Shown one piece after another: positions 60,901 to 64,000 of a stretch of DNA of 64,000 bases. The notes beneath the pieces were generated by a model. That model saw only the letters and a program-made list of their open reading frames with translations, had not been told where the DNA came from and did not search any database. Numbering within the stretch: the stretch's first letter is position 1; each line of letters opens with the position of its first letter. A program made the translations under genes and the position numbers. This DNA comes from Acanthaster planci (Eukaryota > Echinodermata > Asteroidea > Valvatida > Acanthasteridae). The DNA is taken from positions 43,831 to 107,830 of the forward strand of contig NW_019091564.1 of assembly GCF_001949145.1 (NCBI RefSeq), given 5' to 3'.

Positions 60901-62873
60901 ATATATCTCTTTTGTGAGTATGTAGGGGTTCTGAAAAGAGCCAGTGGTACTCAGCATTTCAGACAGTGTGCTCTGTCCGTCGTCAGGAGACTGCACAGGG
61001 TCCGGAGATGAGGCAGCTTATATGGTGTGTAGAGAGCAGTGAGGTGTGAAGAGAAACAAAAAGAAATCTTGCAGAAGAGTTGGCTACAAAAATTGCTAAA
61101 GAGGTCAGAAATTGCCTCAGATTGCACTGCAGAAATTTCCTGGTTCCAAATGGGGTATCGCTCTCACATTAGTTAGTGATCTAGTTTATGTCCTCCGACT
61201 TTTGAAAGGTGCTTGGTGCCATTGCCCATAACCTCCCCCCCCCATACAGTTTGGGAGAGTCGCAAGTCAAACAGTGACAAAGAAAATTCAAGTCTGATCA
61301 AAAGCAACTTCCCAATCAAAACCTGAACCAACAGTGACAATTAAAAGAATGCCCTTGTCAGTGTGAATTTTAATAGCTTTAGATTTGACTGTCTTACAGG
61401 ACTGGATGAGATGCGATGGACTGGTATGTAAGCTACATGTAGACTTGTGAGGTCTTGACTACAGCATGTCAGCTCGGCTGAGAATGTGACACACATCACT
61501 TTTCCAAAATCTTGCTAGTCCTTCACATGTACCAACTTTTCTGTTTTTTTTTCTTCTGCAGATGTCGTCCAAGGATCATTCTTGGGCCAACTGGTGGAGG
61601 GAGTCTGTACCCTTCTACAGTCCAAGGCCAGGGAGATTCTCAGCCCCACCCTGGGCTTGGTCAAGGTTCTGGTTACAATTTTGGAAGATGTCACGCTGGC
61701 TCAGTATGTGGAACAGCTGGTAAGTGAGATGACAACTAAGATATTTCCTCATTATACGATTTTCACACAGAGGGCCCGCTTAGATGATCTTTGTCAGTAT
61801 TATTGCCACAGGCATCACATGATGTTTTCTAATCTTCATTAATGTCTCTATGTCCTCTCTGTTCAGTTCATCATCAATCACCAGCAACAGTTGTTGACGT
61901 GGCTTTCTCAATCAATACCATTGTCGTCATTGCACTGCCAAGATTCTCGCCGTGAACATCCTTATTACAGTGTTCTTTCCCTCTGTTCTTCACTTTCCAT
62001 TGCTTCATAATCATTATCATTAATATATTATCCCACAGGATTCCTAATGTGTCCTTGTTACTTTGTTGGATGACCAGAGATTACTTCTCTCCGTCTACAA
62101 ATACTCTGTGCTAAGTGAAATATAAATCTATCCATAGCCATGATTGGAAACTTCAGGAATATCAAGTCGAATTGCCATGCGTGGTGTCTGGCACTGCGGA
62201 GCACACCAGGATGTGAATTGGCATTTGGAATGGACAGGATCATTTGCAGGGTGTGAACTCAAACACGTTCCAAATGCAATCTTGGTGGATATGGCCTTCA
62301 TAATTCAGATCTCACACCAATTCAAAACCCACATCCTTTTACTACATGTACCCAGTATCGTCCTGTGCGTGGCAGACTTCCATTTTGACAAGTGAATTCT
62401 ACATCCCATTTGGAAGATGACACAAACAGGGATGGAAGTCCCCGCTGGCAGCAGCCCAATTTCTAGGCTTCCTTCAACTAATTATACGTAACATATTAAA
62501 GCCATGCACGTGTAAGTTTTTGCCTGAATACCACTAACACTGGTACACGTGAGAGCCCACACAGTGTGTAACTTACTGCTGGACAGAAACAGCTTCCCTG
62601 TAACACTTCCCCTTGTGTTGCCCAGTGCACTTTGATGTAAATTTCAAGATTTTGAAAGTCAATATTTGTTGTGCTTCATTCACCAGTTTGCTTATTCCAG
62701 TTCAAGTTGATGTCAAATGACACCACAGAGTTCAGTTCTTTTCTTTTTTTAAAAAGTTTTTATTTGTTTTTCCTGTAACAGATCTTACACATTGCAAGAA
62801 TGGGCAACACAAACCGTCGAAACTTGAGGGTACCAATCCGCTCGATATACACCAGATTTATCAGGAAGTTTGG
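9723..62873 (+). CDS. RRP12 orthologue (RRP12-like protein), 20 exons, C-terminus outside window
   Basis: The 20 spliced exons give 1017 codons plus two bases. They align in order with animal RRP12 from the first methionine to a conserved FIRKFG block; the acidic/basic C-terminal tail lies past base 64000. RRP12 is an all-helical HEAT/ARM-repeat protein of the nucleolus and nucleus that takes part in pre-40S and pre-60S maturation and nuclear export. Visible hallmarks are a basic N-terminus (KRWKKGQ, residues 18-24), [10 protein letters not shown] (143-152), [12 protein letters not shown] in exon 8, [11 protein letters not shown] in exon 12, LLPGFC in exon 13, RFAKNFLPI in exon 14 and [10 protein letters not shown] in exon 17. 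The central part should hold the NUC173 domain, whose limits I did not compute. Start choice: ATG at 9723 with A at -3 and a conserved N-terminus. All exon phases match. Intron 18 is about 29.4 kb and contains an antisense gene. Confidence 0.95.
9994..10160. repeat. Near-perfect palindrome in RRP12 intron 1
   Basis: Arms of about 47-50 bases at 10024-10070 and 10099-10148 are reverse complements with few mismatches; the shared core is AAAGATGATCGATGACTC. The loop is about 28 bases. It starts roughly 110 bases after the exon 1 donor, so the nascent transcript could form a strong hairpin. It may be a small foldback element. The listed span includes some flank. Confidence 0.75.
10267..10701. mobile_element. 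Inverted-repeat element enclosing a tRNA-like module
   Basis: Left arm 10267-10320 and right arm 10648-10701 share CGTAACGCATCTCCCATTTT against AAAATGGGAGATGCATTACG and extend further, about 50 bases each. The interior of about 330 bases contains a tRNA-like sequence at 10394-10468. No transposase frame is present. Confidence 0.7.
10394..10468 (+). repeat. tRNA-related sequence (SINE head or tRNA pseudogene)
   Basis: GGCCGAGTGGTCAAGG matches the A-box and D-arm of Ser/Leu-type tRNAs, and GAGTTCGAATT matches a B-box/T-arm, at normal spacing. The acceptor stem does not pair well, so a working tRNA is unlikely. It could still carry a polymerase III promoter. Confidence 0.6.
11115..11294. repeat. 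24-base minisatellite, about 7.5 copies
   Basis: Variants of a unit containing AGTCCCTTCACAAG followed by GCCAGTCAC repeat every 24 bases. Because 24 is a multiple of three, both strands stay open and give repetitive peptides; these are not genes. It ends about 155 bases before RRP12 exon 2. A diverged, inverted tail (GGACTTGTGATGGAC) follows at 11304-11370. Confidence 0.9.
11450..11643 (+). CDS. RRP12 exon 2 (residues 64-128)
   Basis: The acceptor TTTTTTCAG ends at 11449. Conserved text includes [12 protein letters not shown] and [15 protein letters not shown]. The donor GAG|GTAAGC is strong and in phase 0. Confidence 0.93.
12028..12212 (-). repeat. tRNA-derived SINE-like element, minus orientation
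   Basis: Read on the minus strand, TTGGCGTGGTGGTTC resembles an A-box region and GGCTCGAATCCC a B-box. On the plus strand, GTGGGAGGAAAACCC and AAAACCCACGCA resemble a core found in SINEs of other animals, to my recollection. A second copy lies at 27591-27765. Confidence 0.6.
13056..13100. repeat. Perfect 21-base inverted repeat at gap edge
   Basis: Arms 13056-13076 and 13080-13100 are exact reverse complements with a GGG spacer. Each arm itself contains GGTTCT-GATA-AGAACC, a nested palindrome. It abuts the N gap, suggesting a hairpin or tandem array that defeated assembly. Confidence 0.9.
13101..13213. other. Assembly gap (113 N)
   Basis: Undetermined bases within RRP12 intron 2, directly after a perfect hairpin. 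Confidence 0.99.
13415..13498 (+). CDS. RRP12 exon 3 (residues 129-156)
   Basis: The acceptor CCAAG ends at 13414. The exon encodes [15 protein letters not shown] then [13 protein letters not shown], almost identical to vertebrate RRP12. Phase 0 at both ends; donor CTG|GTAAAG. Confidence 0.95.
13852..13928 (+). CDS. RRP12 exon 4 (residues 157-181)
   Basis: The acceptor TTCCTCAG ends at 13851. The peptide [14 protein letters not shown] then LLSLVIK continues the preceding helix pair. The donor AG|GTAAAA leaves phase 2. Confidence 0.93.
14048..14337. repeat. MITE-like element in RRP12 intron 4
   Basis: The left end GGCTTAACCCTAACCC then AGTACTACAAAGTACT partly matches the right end read in reverse (TGGGCTTACACTAC then AGTACTACAAAATACT). 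Inside, AGTAGTAATCTG and CAGATTACTACT form a second hairpin. The two TTAACCC-like units are not a telomeric array. Confidence 0.5.
14789..15011 (+). CDS. RRP12 exon 5 (residues 182-256)
   Basis: The acceptor TTCTCCCAG ends at 14788. The peptide contains [28 protein letters not shown] and [13 protein letters not shown], matching the same block of animal RRP12. The donor AAG|GTAAAA is in phase 0. Confidence 0.95.
15012..16097 (+). other. RRP12 intron 5
   Basis: GT-AG intron of about 1.1 kb. I see nothing beyond unique AT-leaning sequence. Confidence 0.8.
16098..16236 (+). CDS. RRP12 exon 6 (residues 257-302)
   Basis: The acceptor CGTTAAG ends at 16097. The peptide [18 protein letters not shown] then [13 protein letters not shown] is strongly conserved. 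The donor GGAG|GTACGG leaves phase 1. Confidence 0.95.
16816..17061. mobile_element. MITE, copy 1 of a two-copy family
   Basis: The ends GGGTCATTCCGTGAGGTTGG and CCAACCCTCATGGAATGACC are inverted repeats of about 33 bases. The 246-base element recurs at 41553-41794. It ends 19 bases before RRP12 exon 7, so it adjoins that exon's polypyrimidine tract. No coding frame. Confidence 0.85.
17081..17208 (+). CDS. RRP12 exon 7 (residues 303-345)
   Basis: The acceptor GTCCATAG ends at 17080. Peptide [19 protein letters not shown] then [13 protein letters not shown]. The donor GTG|GTGAGT is in phase 0. Confidence 0.94.
17785..18200. mobile_element. piggyBac-like MITE, copy 1
   Basis: The 416-base element begins CCCCTTCGC and ends GAGAAGGGG. 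It is flanked by exact TTAA at 17781-17784 and 18201-18204, the target site duplication of piggyBac elements. Its interior matches 21536-21930 almost throughout. It has no transposase and presumably depended on an enzyme encoded elsewhere. Confidence 0.85.
18822..19012 (+). CDS. RRP12 exon 8 (residues 346-408)
   Basis: The acceptor TTTCTTCAG ends at 18821. The peptide has [20 protein letters not shown] then [15 protein letters not shown], a hallmark block of the family and probably the start of the NUC173 region. The donor AG|GTCAAT is weak and leaves phase 2. The reading continues correctly into exon 9. Confidence 0.93.
19013..19321 (+). other. RRP12 intron 8
   Basis: Short GT-AG intron with a T-rich acceptor; nothing else is seen. 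Confidence 0.85.
19322..19433 (+). CDS. RRP12 exon 9 (residues 409-446)
   Basis: The acceptor CTCCTTCAG ends at 19321. In the frame set by exon 8 it reads [20 protein letters not shown] then [18 protein letters not shown], matching the LPRFF block of vertebrate RRP12. The donor AAG|GTGAGG is in phase 0. Confidence 0.92.
19434..19769 (+). other. RRP12 intron 9
   Basis: Short intron with no notable element. The acceptor ATAAACAG has a weak polypyrimidine tract. Confidence 0.8.
19770..19940 (+). CDS. RRP12 exon 10 (residues 447-503)
   Basis: Peptide [20 protein letters not shown] then [20 protein letters not shown], conserved across animals. Phase 0 at both ends; donor GAG|GTAAGA. Confidence 0.93.
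20619..20780. mobile_element. MITE-like element in RRP12 intron 10
   Basis: Inverted repeats of about 40 bases: TTCACAATAGTGCGCCACCA and AGAGTTTGCAAC at the left; GTTGCAAACTCT and GGCGCACTATTGTGAA at the right. Total 162 bases. TA at both borders would fit a Tc1/mariner-type target, but this is weak. Confidence 0.75.
21536..21930. mobile_element. piggyBac-like MITE, copy 2
   Basis: A 395-base copy of the 17785-18200 element in the same orientation. The left flank is TTAA (21532-21535); the right flank has decayed to TTCA. An internal deletion after GCCCGCTATTATTC accounts for the shorter length. It ends 59 bases before RRP12 exon 11. Confidence 0.85.
21990..22168 (+). CDS. RRP12 exon 11 (residues 504-562)
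   Basis: The acceptor CATGCCAG ends at 21989. Peptide [20 protein letters not shown] then [14 protein letters not shown]. The donor GA|GTAAGT leaves phase 2 within a glutamate codon. Confidence 0.95.
22169..22524 (+). other. RRP12 intron 11
   Basis: Short intron of unique sequence; nothing notable. Confidence 0.85.
22525..22646 (+). CDS. RRP12 exon 12 (residues 563-603)
   Basis: The acceptor GGTTGTAG ends at 22524. Peptide [19 protein letters not shown] then [16 protein letters not shown] is highly conserved. The donor AAAG|GTTTGT leaves phase 1. Confidence 0.95.
22789..22844. repeat. 20-base tandem repeat, just under three copies
   Basis: GATAATGGCCGCTGTGATTT is repeated exactly twice, followed by a diverged third unit, in RRP12 intron 12. 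Confidence 0.85.
23371..23598 (+). CDS. RRP12 exon 13 (residues 604-679)
   Basis: The acceptor GCCTTTGCAG ends at 23370. Peptide [19 protein letters not shown], then [19 protein letters not shown]. The donor AACG|GTGAGT leaves phase 1. Confidence 0.96.
23599..24328 (+). other. RRP12 intron 13
   Basis: GT-AG intron with scattered TACATGTA palindromes (23850-23862 and 24026-24034) and no other element. Confidence 0.8.
24329..24477 (+). CDS. RRP12 exon 14 (residues 680-729)
   Basis: The acceptor CAACGTAG ends at 24328. Peptide [20 protein letters not shown] then [15 protein letters not shown]. The donor AAG|GTACTC is in phase 0. Confidence 0.95.
24621..24773 (+). CDS. RRP12 exon 15 (residues 730-780)
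   Basis: The acceptor GATCTTTCAG ends at 24620. Peptide [19 protein letters not shown] then [12 protein letters not shown]. Phase 0 at both ends; donor AAG|GTAGAA. Confidence 0.94.
24774..26050 (+). other. RRP12 intron 15
   Basis: Holds the 421-base MITE at 25501-25921 and a short internal duplication (GTGAAATTGGCTTCTG near 25068, GTGAAATTGGCCTCTG near 25152). Otherwise unique. Confidence 0.75.
25501..25921. mobile_element. MITE-like element in RRP12 intron 15
   Basis: The ends ATATGTGACCTGTCACGACA and TGTGGTGACAGGTCACATAT are near-perfect inverted repeats of about 27 bases (continuing AAATGAG/CTCATTT). The 421-base interior has no transposase. It ends about 130 bases before exon 16. Confidence 0.8.
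26051..26209 (+). CDS. RRP12 exon 16 (residues 781-833)
   Basis: The acceptor TAACGTTAG ends at 26050. Peptide [15 protein letters not shown] then [20 protein letters not shown]. The donor GGG|GTAGGA is in phase 0. Confidence 0.94.
26210..27309 (+). other. RRP12 intron 16
   Basis: Contains one copy (26812-26940) of a diverged dispersed repeat. The rest is unique. Confidence 0.75.
26812..26940 (+). repeat. Diverged dispersed repeat family A, copy 1
   Basis: Shares ATGCCATTGAAAATTG and CCAAGTTGCACGCCTG, with about 125 bases of collinear similarity, with 30741-30865 and 33185-33320. Confidence 0.65.
27310..27505 (+). CDS. RRP12 exon 17 (residues 834-898)
   Basis: The acceptor CTGTGCCAG ends at 27309. 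Peptide [17 protein letters not shown] then [19 protein letters not shown]. The donor GAAG|GTAGGT leaves phase 1. Confidence 0.96.
27591..27765 (-). repeat. tRNA-derived SINE-like element, second copy
   Basis: Shares CAGTTTTAGAAGTGGGAGG then AAAACCCC, and a reverse-oriented B-box (GGGATTTGAACCC), with 12028-12212. It is more diverged in the A-box part. Confidence 0.55.
28150..28375 (+). repeat. Diverged dispersed repeat family B, copy 1
   Basis: Matches 31700-31925 and 56125-56310 through the ATGCAACACTGAG, GTTAACTGAGACACAAAGG and TGCATTTT blocks. Old and AT-rich. Confidence 0.5.
29309..29393 (+). repeat. tRNA-like sequence, possible SINE head
   Basis: AAGCTCAATTGTTGAGTGGTA looks like a D-arm/A-box, and a degraded B-box (GGTCATGAATTGGAGTCC) follows at tRNA-like spacing. 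Too damaged to be a tRNA gene. Confidence 0.35.
30248..30499. mobile_element. MITE with CCAATTTCATGG ends
   Basis: The left end GGACCCAATTTCATGGCTCT then GCTTACCGCA matches the right end TGCGGTAAGCAGCGCCATGA then AATTGGACCC, about 30-base inverted repeats over 252 bases. Its end motif is related to that of 31138-31380. Confidence 0.85.
30741..30865 (+). repeat. Diverged dispersed repeat family A, copy 2
   Basis: Carries ATGCCTTTGAAAATCA and CCAAGTTGCATGCCTG, collinear with 26812-26940. Confidence 0.65.
31138..31380. mobile_element. MITE with CCAATTTCATAGAGCTGCTT ends
   Basis: GGGGCCAATTTCATAGAGCT then GCTTAAGCACAAATTT at the left is matched almost exactly in reverse at the right (AAATTTTGTGCTTAAGC then AGCTCTATGAAATTGGCCCC), 36-37 base inverted repeats over 243 bases. 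No coding frame. Confidence 0.9.
31700..31925 (+). repeat. Diverged dispersed repeat family B, copy 2
   Basis: Carries CAGTGCAACATTTCTCC and AAACACAAAGGTACATTTTC then AAGGGTTTTTA, collinear with the other family B copies. Confidence 0.5.
32062..32169 (+). CDS. RRP12 exon 18 (residues 899-934)
   Basis: The acceptor TCTGTGCAG ends at 32061. Peptide [20 protein letters not shown] then [11 protein letters not shown] matches the LVGAVTMVS...LLFEF block of vertebrate RRP12. The donor AGAG|GTAAGT leaves phase 1. Confidence 0.94.
32170..39317 (+). other. RRP12 intron 18, left part
   Basis: No gene is seen. The stretch has C-rich runs near 32380-32590, a family A repeat, several TACATGTA palindromes, a short GACGGT tandem (34299-34328) and a single hAT-like end at 38795. 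Short frames here lack family resemblance. Confidence 0.7.
33185..33320 (+). repeat. Diverged dispersed repeat family A, copy 3
   Basis: Carries ATGCCATTGAAGATGG and CCAAGTAGCATGCCTG, collinear with the copies at 26812 and 30741. Confidence 0.65.
39318..40919 (-). CDS. GT61-family (EOGT-like) type II membrane glycosyltransferase
   Basis: An uninterrupted 533-residue frame. It probably transfers a sugar to secreted or membrane glycoproteins in the ER/Golgi; acceptor and donor are unknown. Methionine 40 of the longer open frame is chosen as the start because it yields a short basic tail, a membrane segment (residues 12-32) and a polar Ser/Asn/Lys stem to about residue 130, the usual Golgi transferase plan. 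GT61 (DUF563) marks are EYANVY then DLYNAF (about 256-271), RKISNEGEL (398-406), [11 protein letters not shown] (438-448) and ILEMWP (462-467), matching EOGT's NLYHHFCDF, RKILNQNEL, GMHGAG and FELYN positions. Several N-glycosylation sequons are visible. Unlike EOGT there is no C-terminal KDEL-type signal. On the minus strand a TTTTCAG acceptor ends at 40975, suggesting a 5' UTR intron. A candidate AATAAA is at 38965-38970. It lies inside RRP12 intron 18. Confidence 0.85.
   Translation of the reverse strand: MRLKLLTSRRNISALMVIIVMQVSLTCVWLAFNGNGSGSDLDRNESDQNRQQNDKPNSINPEPEAPNTRHSPRNTDKSSSKSEENRKDSRGEALHGQKTSSGRSTRGQPMAAPAKPDKHSVRRIQAHQSKFLLRMISSVVTYCDGDVEFYQNMTALMRNVIVDPAKAHTKAKGGEKVKDVLLQHESAEFYHHEKGLIHIENCSNIPAPHIFRFGHMSPEIDQLSNAVKISKDPYKNQGETILEYDSDFVILLTRFEYANVYWTVIDLYNAFLMMQLYNRTFHNTDLWIFDAHPDTSLEGLFTGTFRRVFRLTEIQGKTRFRNLLPCFSRGRTPILLKVLRPLTLAGKFRHDVLSALGVPVKSNKDRERRCWEKRLDILFIWRHNYVGHPRNPKGIVSRKISNEGELLQSTRKHFPNYTVQGEQLDKLPMRRQLQLIGNADIMVGMHGAAFGFSVFMQEGAGILEMWPRGLQGNWHMEYLAKRSSLYYQSWQNSDPASENTAEKSTKVSPVAVNSKLEALSMSICSKYKEKATL
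41553..41794. mobile_element. MITE, copy 2 of the 16816-17061 family
   Basis: The ends GGTCATTCCATGAGGTTGGG and CCCAACTGCATGGAATGACC are inverted repeats. The interior shares TGTATAACAATGTCAATT and CCACATGCAGGGAAAT with the first copy, in the same orientation. Confidence 0.85.
46482..46506. repeat. Clustered TACATGTA palindromes
   Basis: Three TACATGTA-type units lie in 25 bases, interrupted by one AG. Representative of the dispersed motif. Confidence 0.8.
48486..48516 (+). other. CTGANGA-stem-GAAA motif
   Basis: CTGAAGA at 48488-48494 and GAAA at 48508-48511 flank a short stem (AAC/GTT). The arrangement resembles the conserved core of hammerhead ribozymes and a motif often left by invertebrate retroelements. 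Flanking helices were not found. Confidence 0.3.
53329..53446. repeat. Inverted repeat (foldback element)
   Basis: GTAGAAAGTACAGTTTGAAT then CTGTGAGTTA at the left faces TAACTCACAG then ATTCAAACTGTACTTACTTT at the right. Arms are about 35 bases with a 45-base spacer. Confidence 0.8.
56125..56310 (+). repeat. Diverged dispersed repeat family B, copy 3
   Basis: Carries CAGTGCAACATGTAG and AAACCCAAAGATGCAATTTC then AAGGGTTTTAG, collinear with 28150-28375 and 31700-31925. Confidence 0.5.
59131..59460 (+). repeat. Dispersed repeat, copy 1 (with 63661-63930)
   Basis: Shares TGCTCCCATT, ACACATTAAAAATT, ATTTCCAAATATC and CTCCTGGGTCTCCACAAG with 63661-63930. The end carries an internal inverted repeat, CCTTGTGGAGACC and GGTCTCCACAAGG. 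Confidence 0.6.
59571..60122. mobile_element. MITE-like element, 552 bases
   Basis: The left end TTAAGCCTGGTTTCCATATG matches the right end ATATGGAAACCAGGCTTTAA in reverse. The interior contains a further inverted block, AAAGTTGAACCGGG against GGGCTCAACTTTG. No transposase frame. Confidence 0.75.
60957..60986 (-). other. CTGANGA-stem-GAAA motif, minus strand
   Basis: Read on the minus strand, CTGACGA, a 6-base-pair stem (GGACAG with CTGTCT) and GAAA follow in order, as in the core of a hammerhead ribozyme. No matching helix I or III strands were found, so function is doubtful. Confidence 0.35.
61562..61719 (+). CDS. RRP12 exon 19 (residues 935-987)
   Basis: The acceptor TTCTTCTGCAG ends at 61561. 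Entered in the phase left by exon 18, it reads [20 protein letters not shown] then [20 protein letters not shown], matching the VEQLLENVCLLLAS region of human RRP12 with nothing missing across the 29.4-kb intron. The donor CTG|GTAAGT is in phase 0. Confidence 0.95.
61720..62781 (+). other. RRP12 intron 19
   Basis: GT-AG intron of about 1.06 kb; no repeat or coding element recognised. Confidence 0.8.
62782..62873 (+). CDS. RRP12 exon 20 (residues 988-1017), last one in window
   Basis: The acceptor CCTGTAACAG ends at 62781. The peptide [20 protein letters not shown] then [11 protein letters not shown] matches the RNLFTKFIRKFG block of vertebrate RRP12. The donor GG|GTGAGT leaves phase 2, so the gene continues past the window. 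Confidence 0.93.
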
Positions 62874-63301
62874 GTGAGTCATCAGAAAAACTCCCAGAAA
62901 TACTGAAAGGACCAGTAAAATTGGAACGATTTTTTTTAATGATTAGTGAAGGATAAATGAAGACACCATGCTATCGTGAAGAGGTATCACACTGAACACA
63001 TGCAAGGATGCGAGCTTAACTCTTTTTTTCTCGCATCGAGACGGCTACGGCACTGGCATACTTCTTGTCACGGAATGTTTTCTTGACTAAAACTATTTGG
63101 TTTGCACGTTGCTCTTGATCATAGTCCAGTTTTCCATGCTTTCTTTCCCCCCTTCTTGATGCTGCTCAGCTGTCTCTTCAAAGTAAAATATGTTGAGTGA
63201 GATAAGCTTGTAATTGGAAAGGGAATGATTTGGGTAAACATGTACAAGTACTTTTGAGCTCAAAGAAAGATGAACGCACAGATTATCACACACACACACA
63301 C

Positions 63302-63607
63302 TTACCTTACCTGCCTAGTGTGGACATTCCATTTTTTTCCTGCAGTTAAGAAAACTCAGTGAAAATACTTGTTTTTCTTGAAGTAGGAACACCATTTTCA
63401 GTTGGCCTTTTGTACAAGGTTTCCTTGACTATTCCTCTTCCTTTTACGATTGATGACCCAACCCCAAAATGCCGCTAAACTTCTTTTTCAGAGAAGGGGA
63501 AACGTCCTGTAGACATATGTAAGTCCACAGAATGTCTTCCTCTCCTGCTTCGTGTGGACATGTTTTGTTCACACATGTCACAAGTCCACACTAGGTATGT
63601 AAGGTTA
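63302..63607. mobile_element. MITE-like element
   Basis: The left end TTACCTTACCTGCCTAGTGT then GGAC faces GTCCACACTAGG then TATGTAAGGTTA at the right, about 24-base inverted repeats over 306 bases. Additional GTCCACA/TGTGGAC units occur inside. Confidence 0.7.
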
Positions 63608-63660
63608 GCGCGAAATTTGTATCCTTGGAGGGATAATGCTTTGTTCTCGTGCAGTAAAAT

Positions 63661-63930
63661 ACTTGATTGTGAAACACTTTCTTCAAAATGCTCCCATTGA
63701 AACCAAAGGTACTTTCCTCGGTTGAAATTTCAGCCAACTCTGATCTCCCTTATTTAGCATACTTCCATTTGCTACAAATAATGACACATTAAAAATTCCT
63801 TCTTTTTGAGTAATTTCCAAATATCTATGTCAGAAATCCTTGTGGAGATCTAATCATCTTCAGGACTGTCTTTTGGAGATCTTTTCAGCCTCTTCTCCTA
63901 GGTCTCCATAAGACATTAGATTTCAATTCC
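63661..63930 (+). repeat. Dispersed repeat, copy 2 (with 59131-59460)
   Basis: Collinear with 59131-59460, including GTGAAACA, ATGCTCCCATT, ACACATTAAAAATTCC and CTCCTAGGTCTCCATAAG. Confidence 0.6.
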
Positions 63931-64000
63931 AGTGTTCCTGTACGTGGGAACACCTTGGGCAACAGCGGTGGACCAGTTTTAAAAGTGGGGGGGGGCAAGT

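Larger units (their letters stand above)
41037..61561 (+). other. RRP12 intron 18, right part
   Basis: About 20 kb without a recognisable gene. The 5' UTR exon and promoter of the nested GT61 gene should lie at the left edge but could not be placed. The rest holds MITEs (41553-41794, 53329-53446, 59571-60122), a family B repeat, an AC microsatellite near 49398-49412, many TACATGTA palindromes and otherwise unique AT-rich sequence. Confidence 0.65.
62874..64000 (+). other. RRP12 intron 20 (incomplete)
   Basis: No further coding exon is seen up to the edge. Contains a MITE-like element, a CA microsatellite just before it (63288-63300) and the second copy of a dispersed repeat. Confidence 0.75.

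Noticed and set aside
1-64000. CRISPR arrays, prokaryotic operons or viral genes
   Set aside because: No spaced direct repeats, ribosome-binding-site-led gene strings or viral protein signatures are present.

Overview
The window is nuclear DNA from an animal. It has split genes with GT-AG introns in all three phases, short exons in long AT-leaning introns, tRNA-derived SINE-like pieces, and many short non-autonomous DNA transposons with terminal inverted repeats. The proteins read as metazoan: an animal-type RRP12, a death-domain module and an EOGT-like GT61 glycosyltransferase. Together with the very frequent palindrome TACATGTA, this suggests a marine invertebrate deuterostome. An echinoderm, perhaps a sea star, is my best guess, but the sequence alone does not prove it. 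Two short N gaps (1808-1878 and 13101-13213) mark a draft assembly.

Layout. 1-5641 holds no gene I can recognise, only tandem, inverted and dispersed repeats. 5642-5916 is the last coding exon of a gene whose earlier exons I cannot find; it encodes a C-terminal death domain. 5917-9722 is its probable 3' region plus two inverted-repeat elements, ending in the GC-rich upstream region of the next gene. From 9723 to the right edge runs one large gene, the orthologue of RRP12, a HEAT/ARM-repeat ribosome-biogenesis and export factor. I could place 20 consecutive coding exons with compatible splice phases, giving 1017 codons. The C-terminal part lies beyond base 64000. Exons 1-18 sit in 9.7-32.2 kb. 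Intron 18 is then about 29.4 kb long, and exons 19 and 20 follow at 61.6 and 62.8 kb.

Nested on the opposite strand inside intron 18 is an uninterrupted coding sequence (39318-40919) for a type II membrane glycosyltransferase of family GT61, related to EOGT. The rest of intron 18 shows only repeats and unique sequence with no coding signal I trust.

The gene products are unlikely to work together: RRP12 acts in pre-ribosome maturation and export, the GT61 enzyme in the secretory pathway, and the death-domain protein in protein-protein signalling. The striking feature is the density of small inverted-repeat elements, about twenty in 64 kb. Two are a piggyBac-like pair with TTAA ends, several others come in pairs, and one encloses a tRNA-like module. 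I found no prokaryotic-type system, CRISPR array or viral gene.
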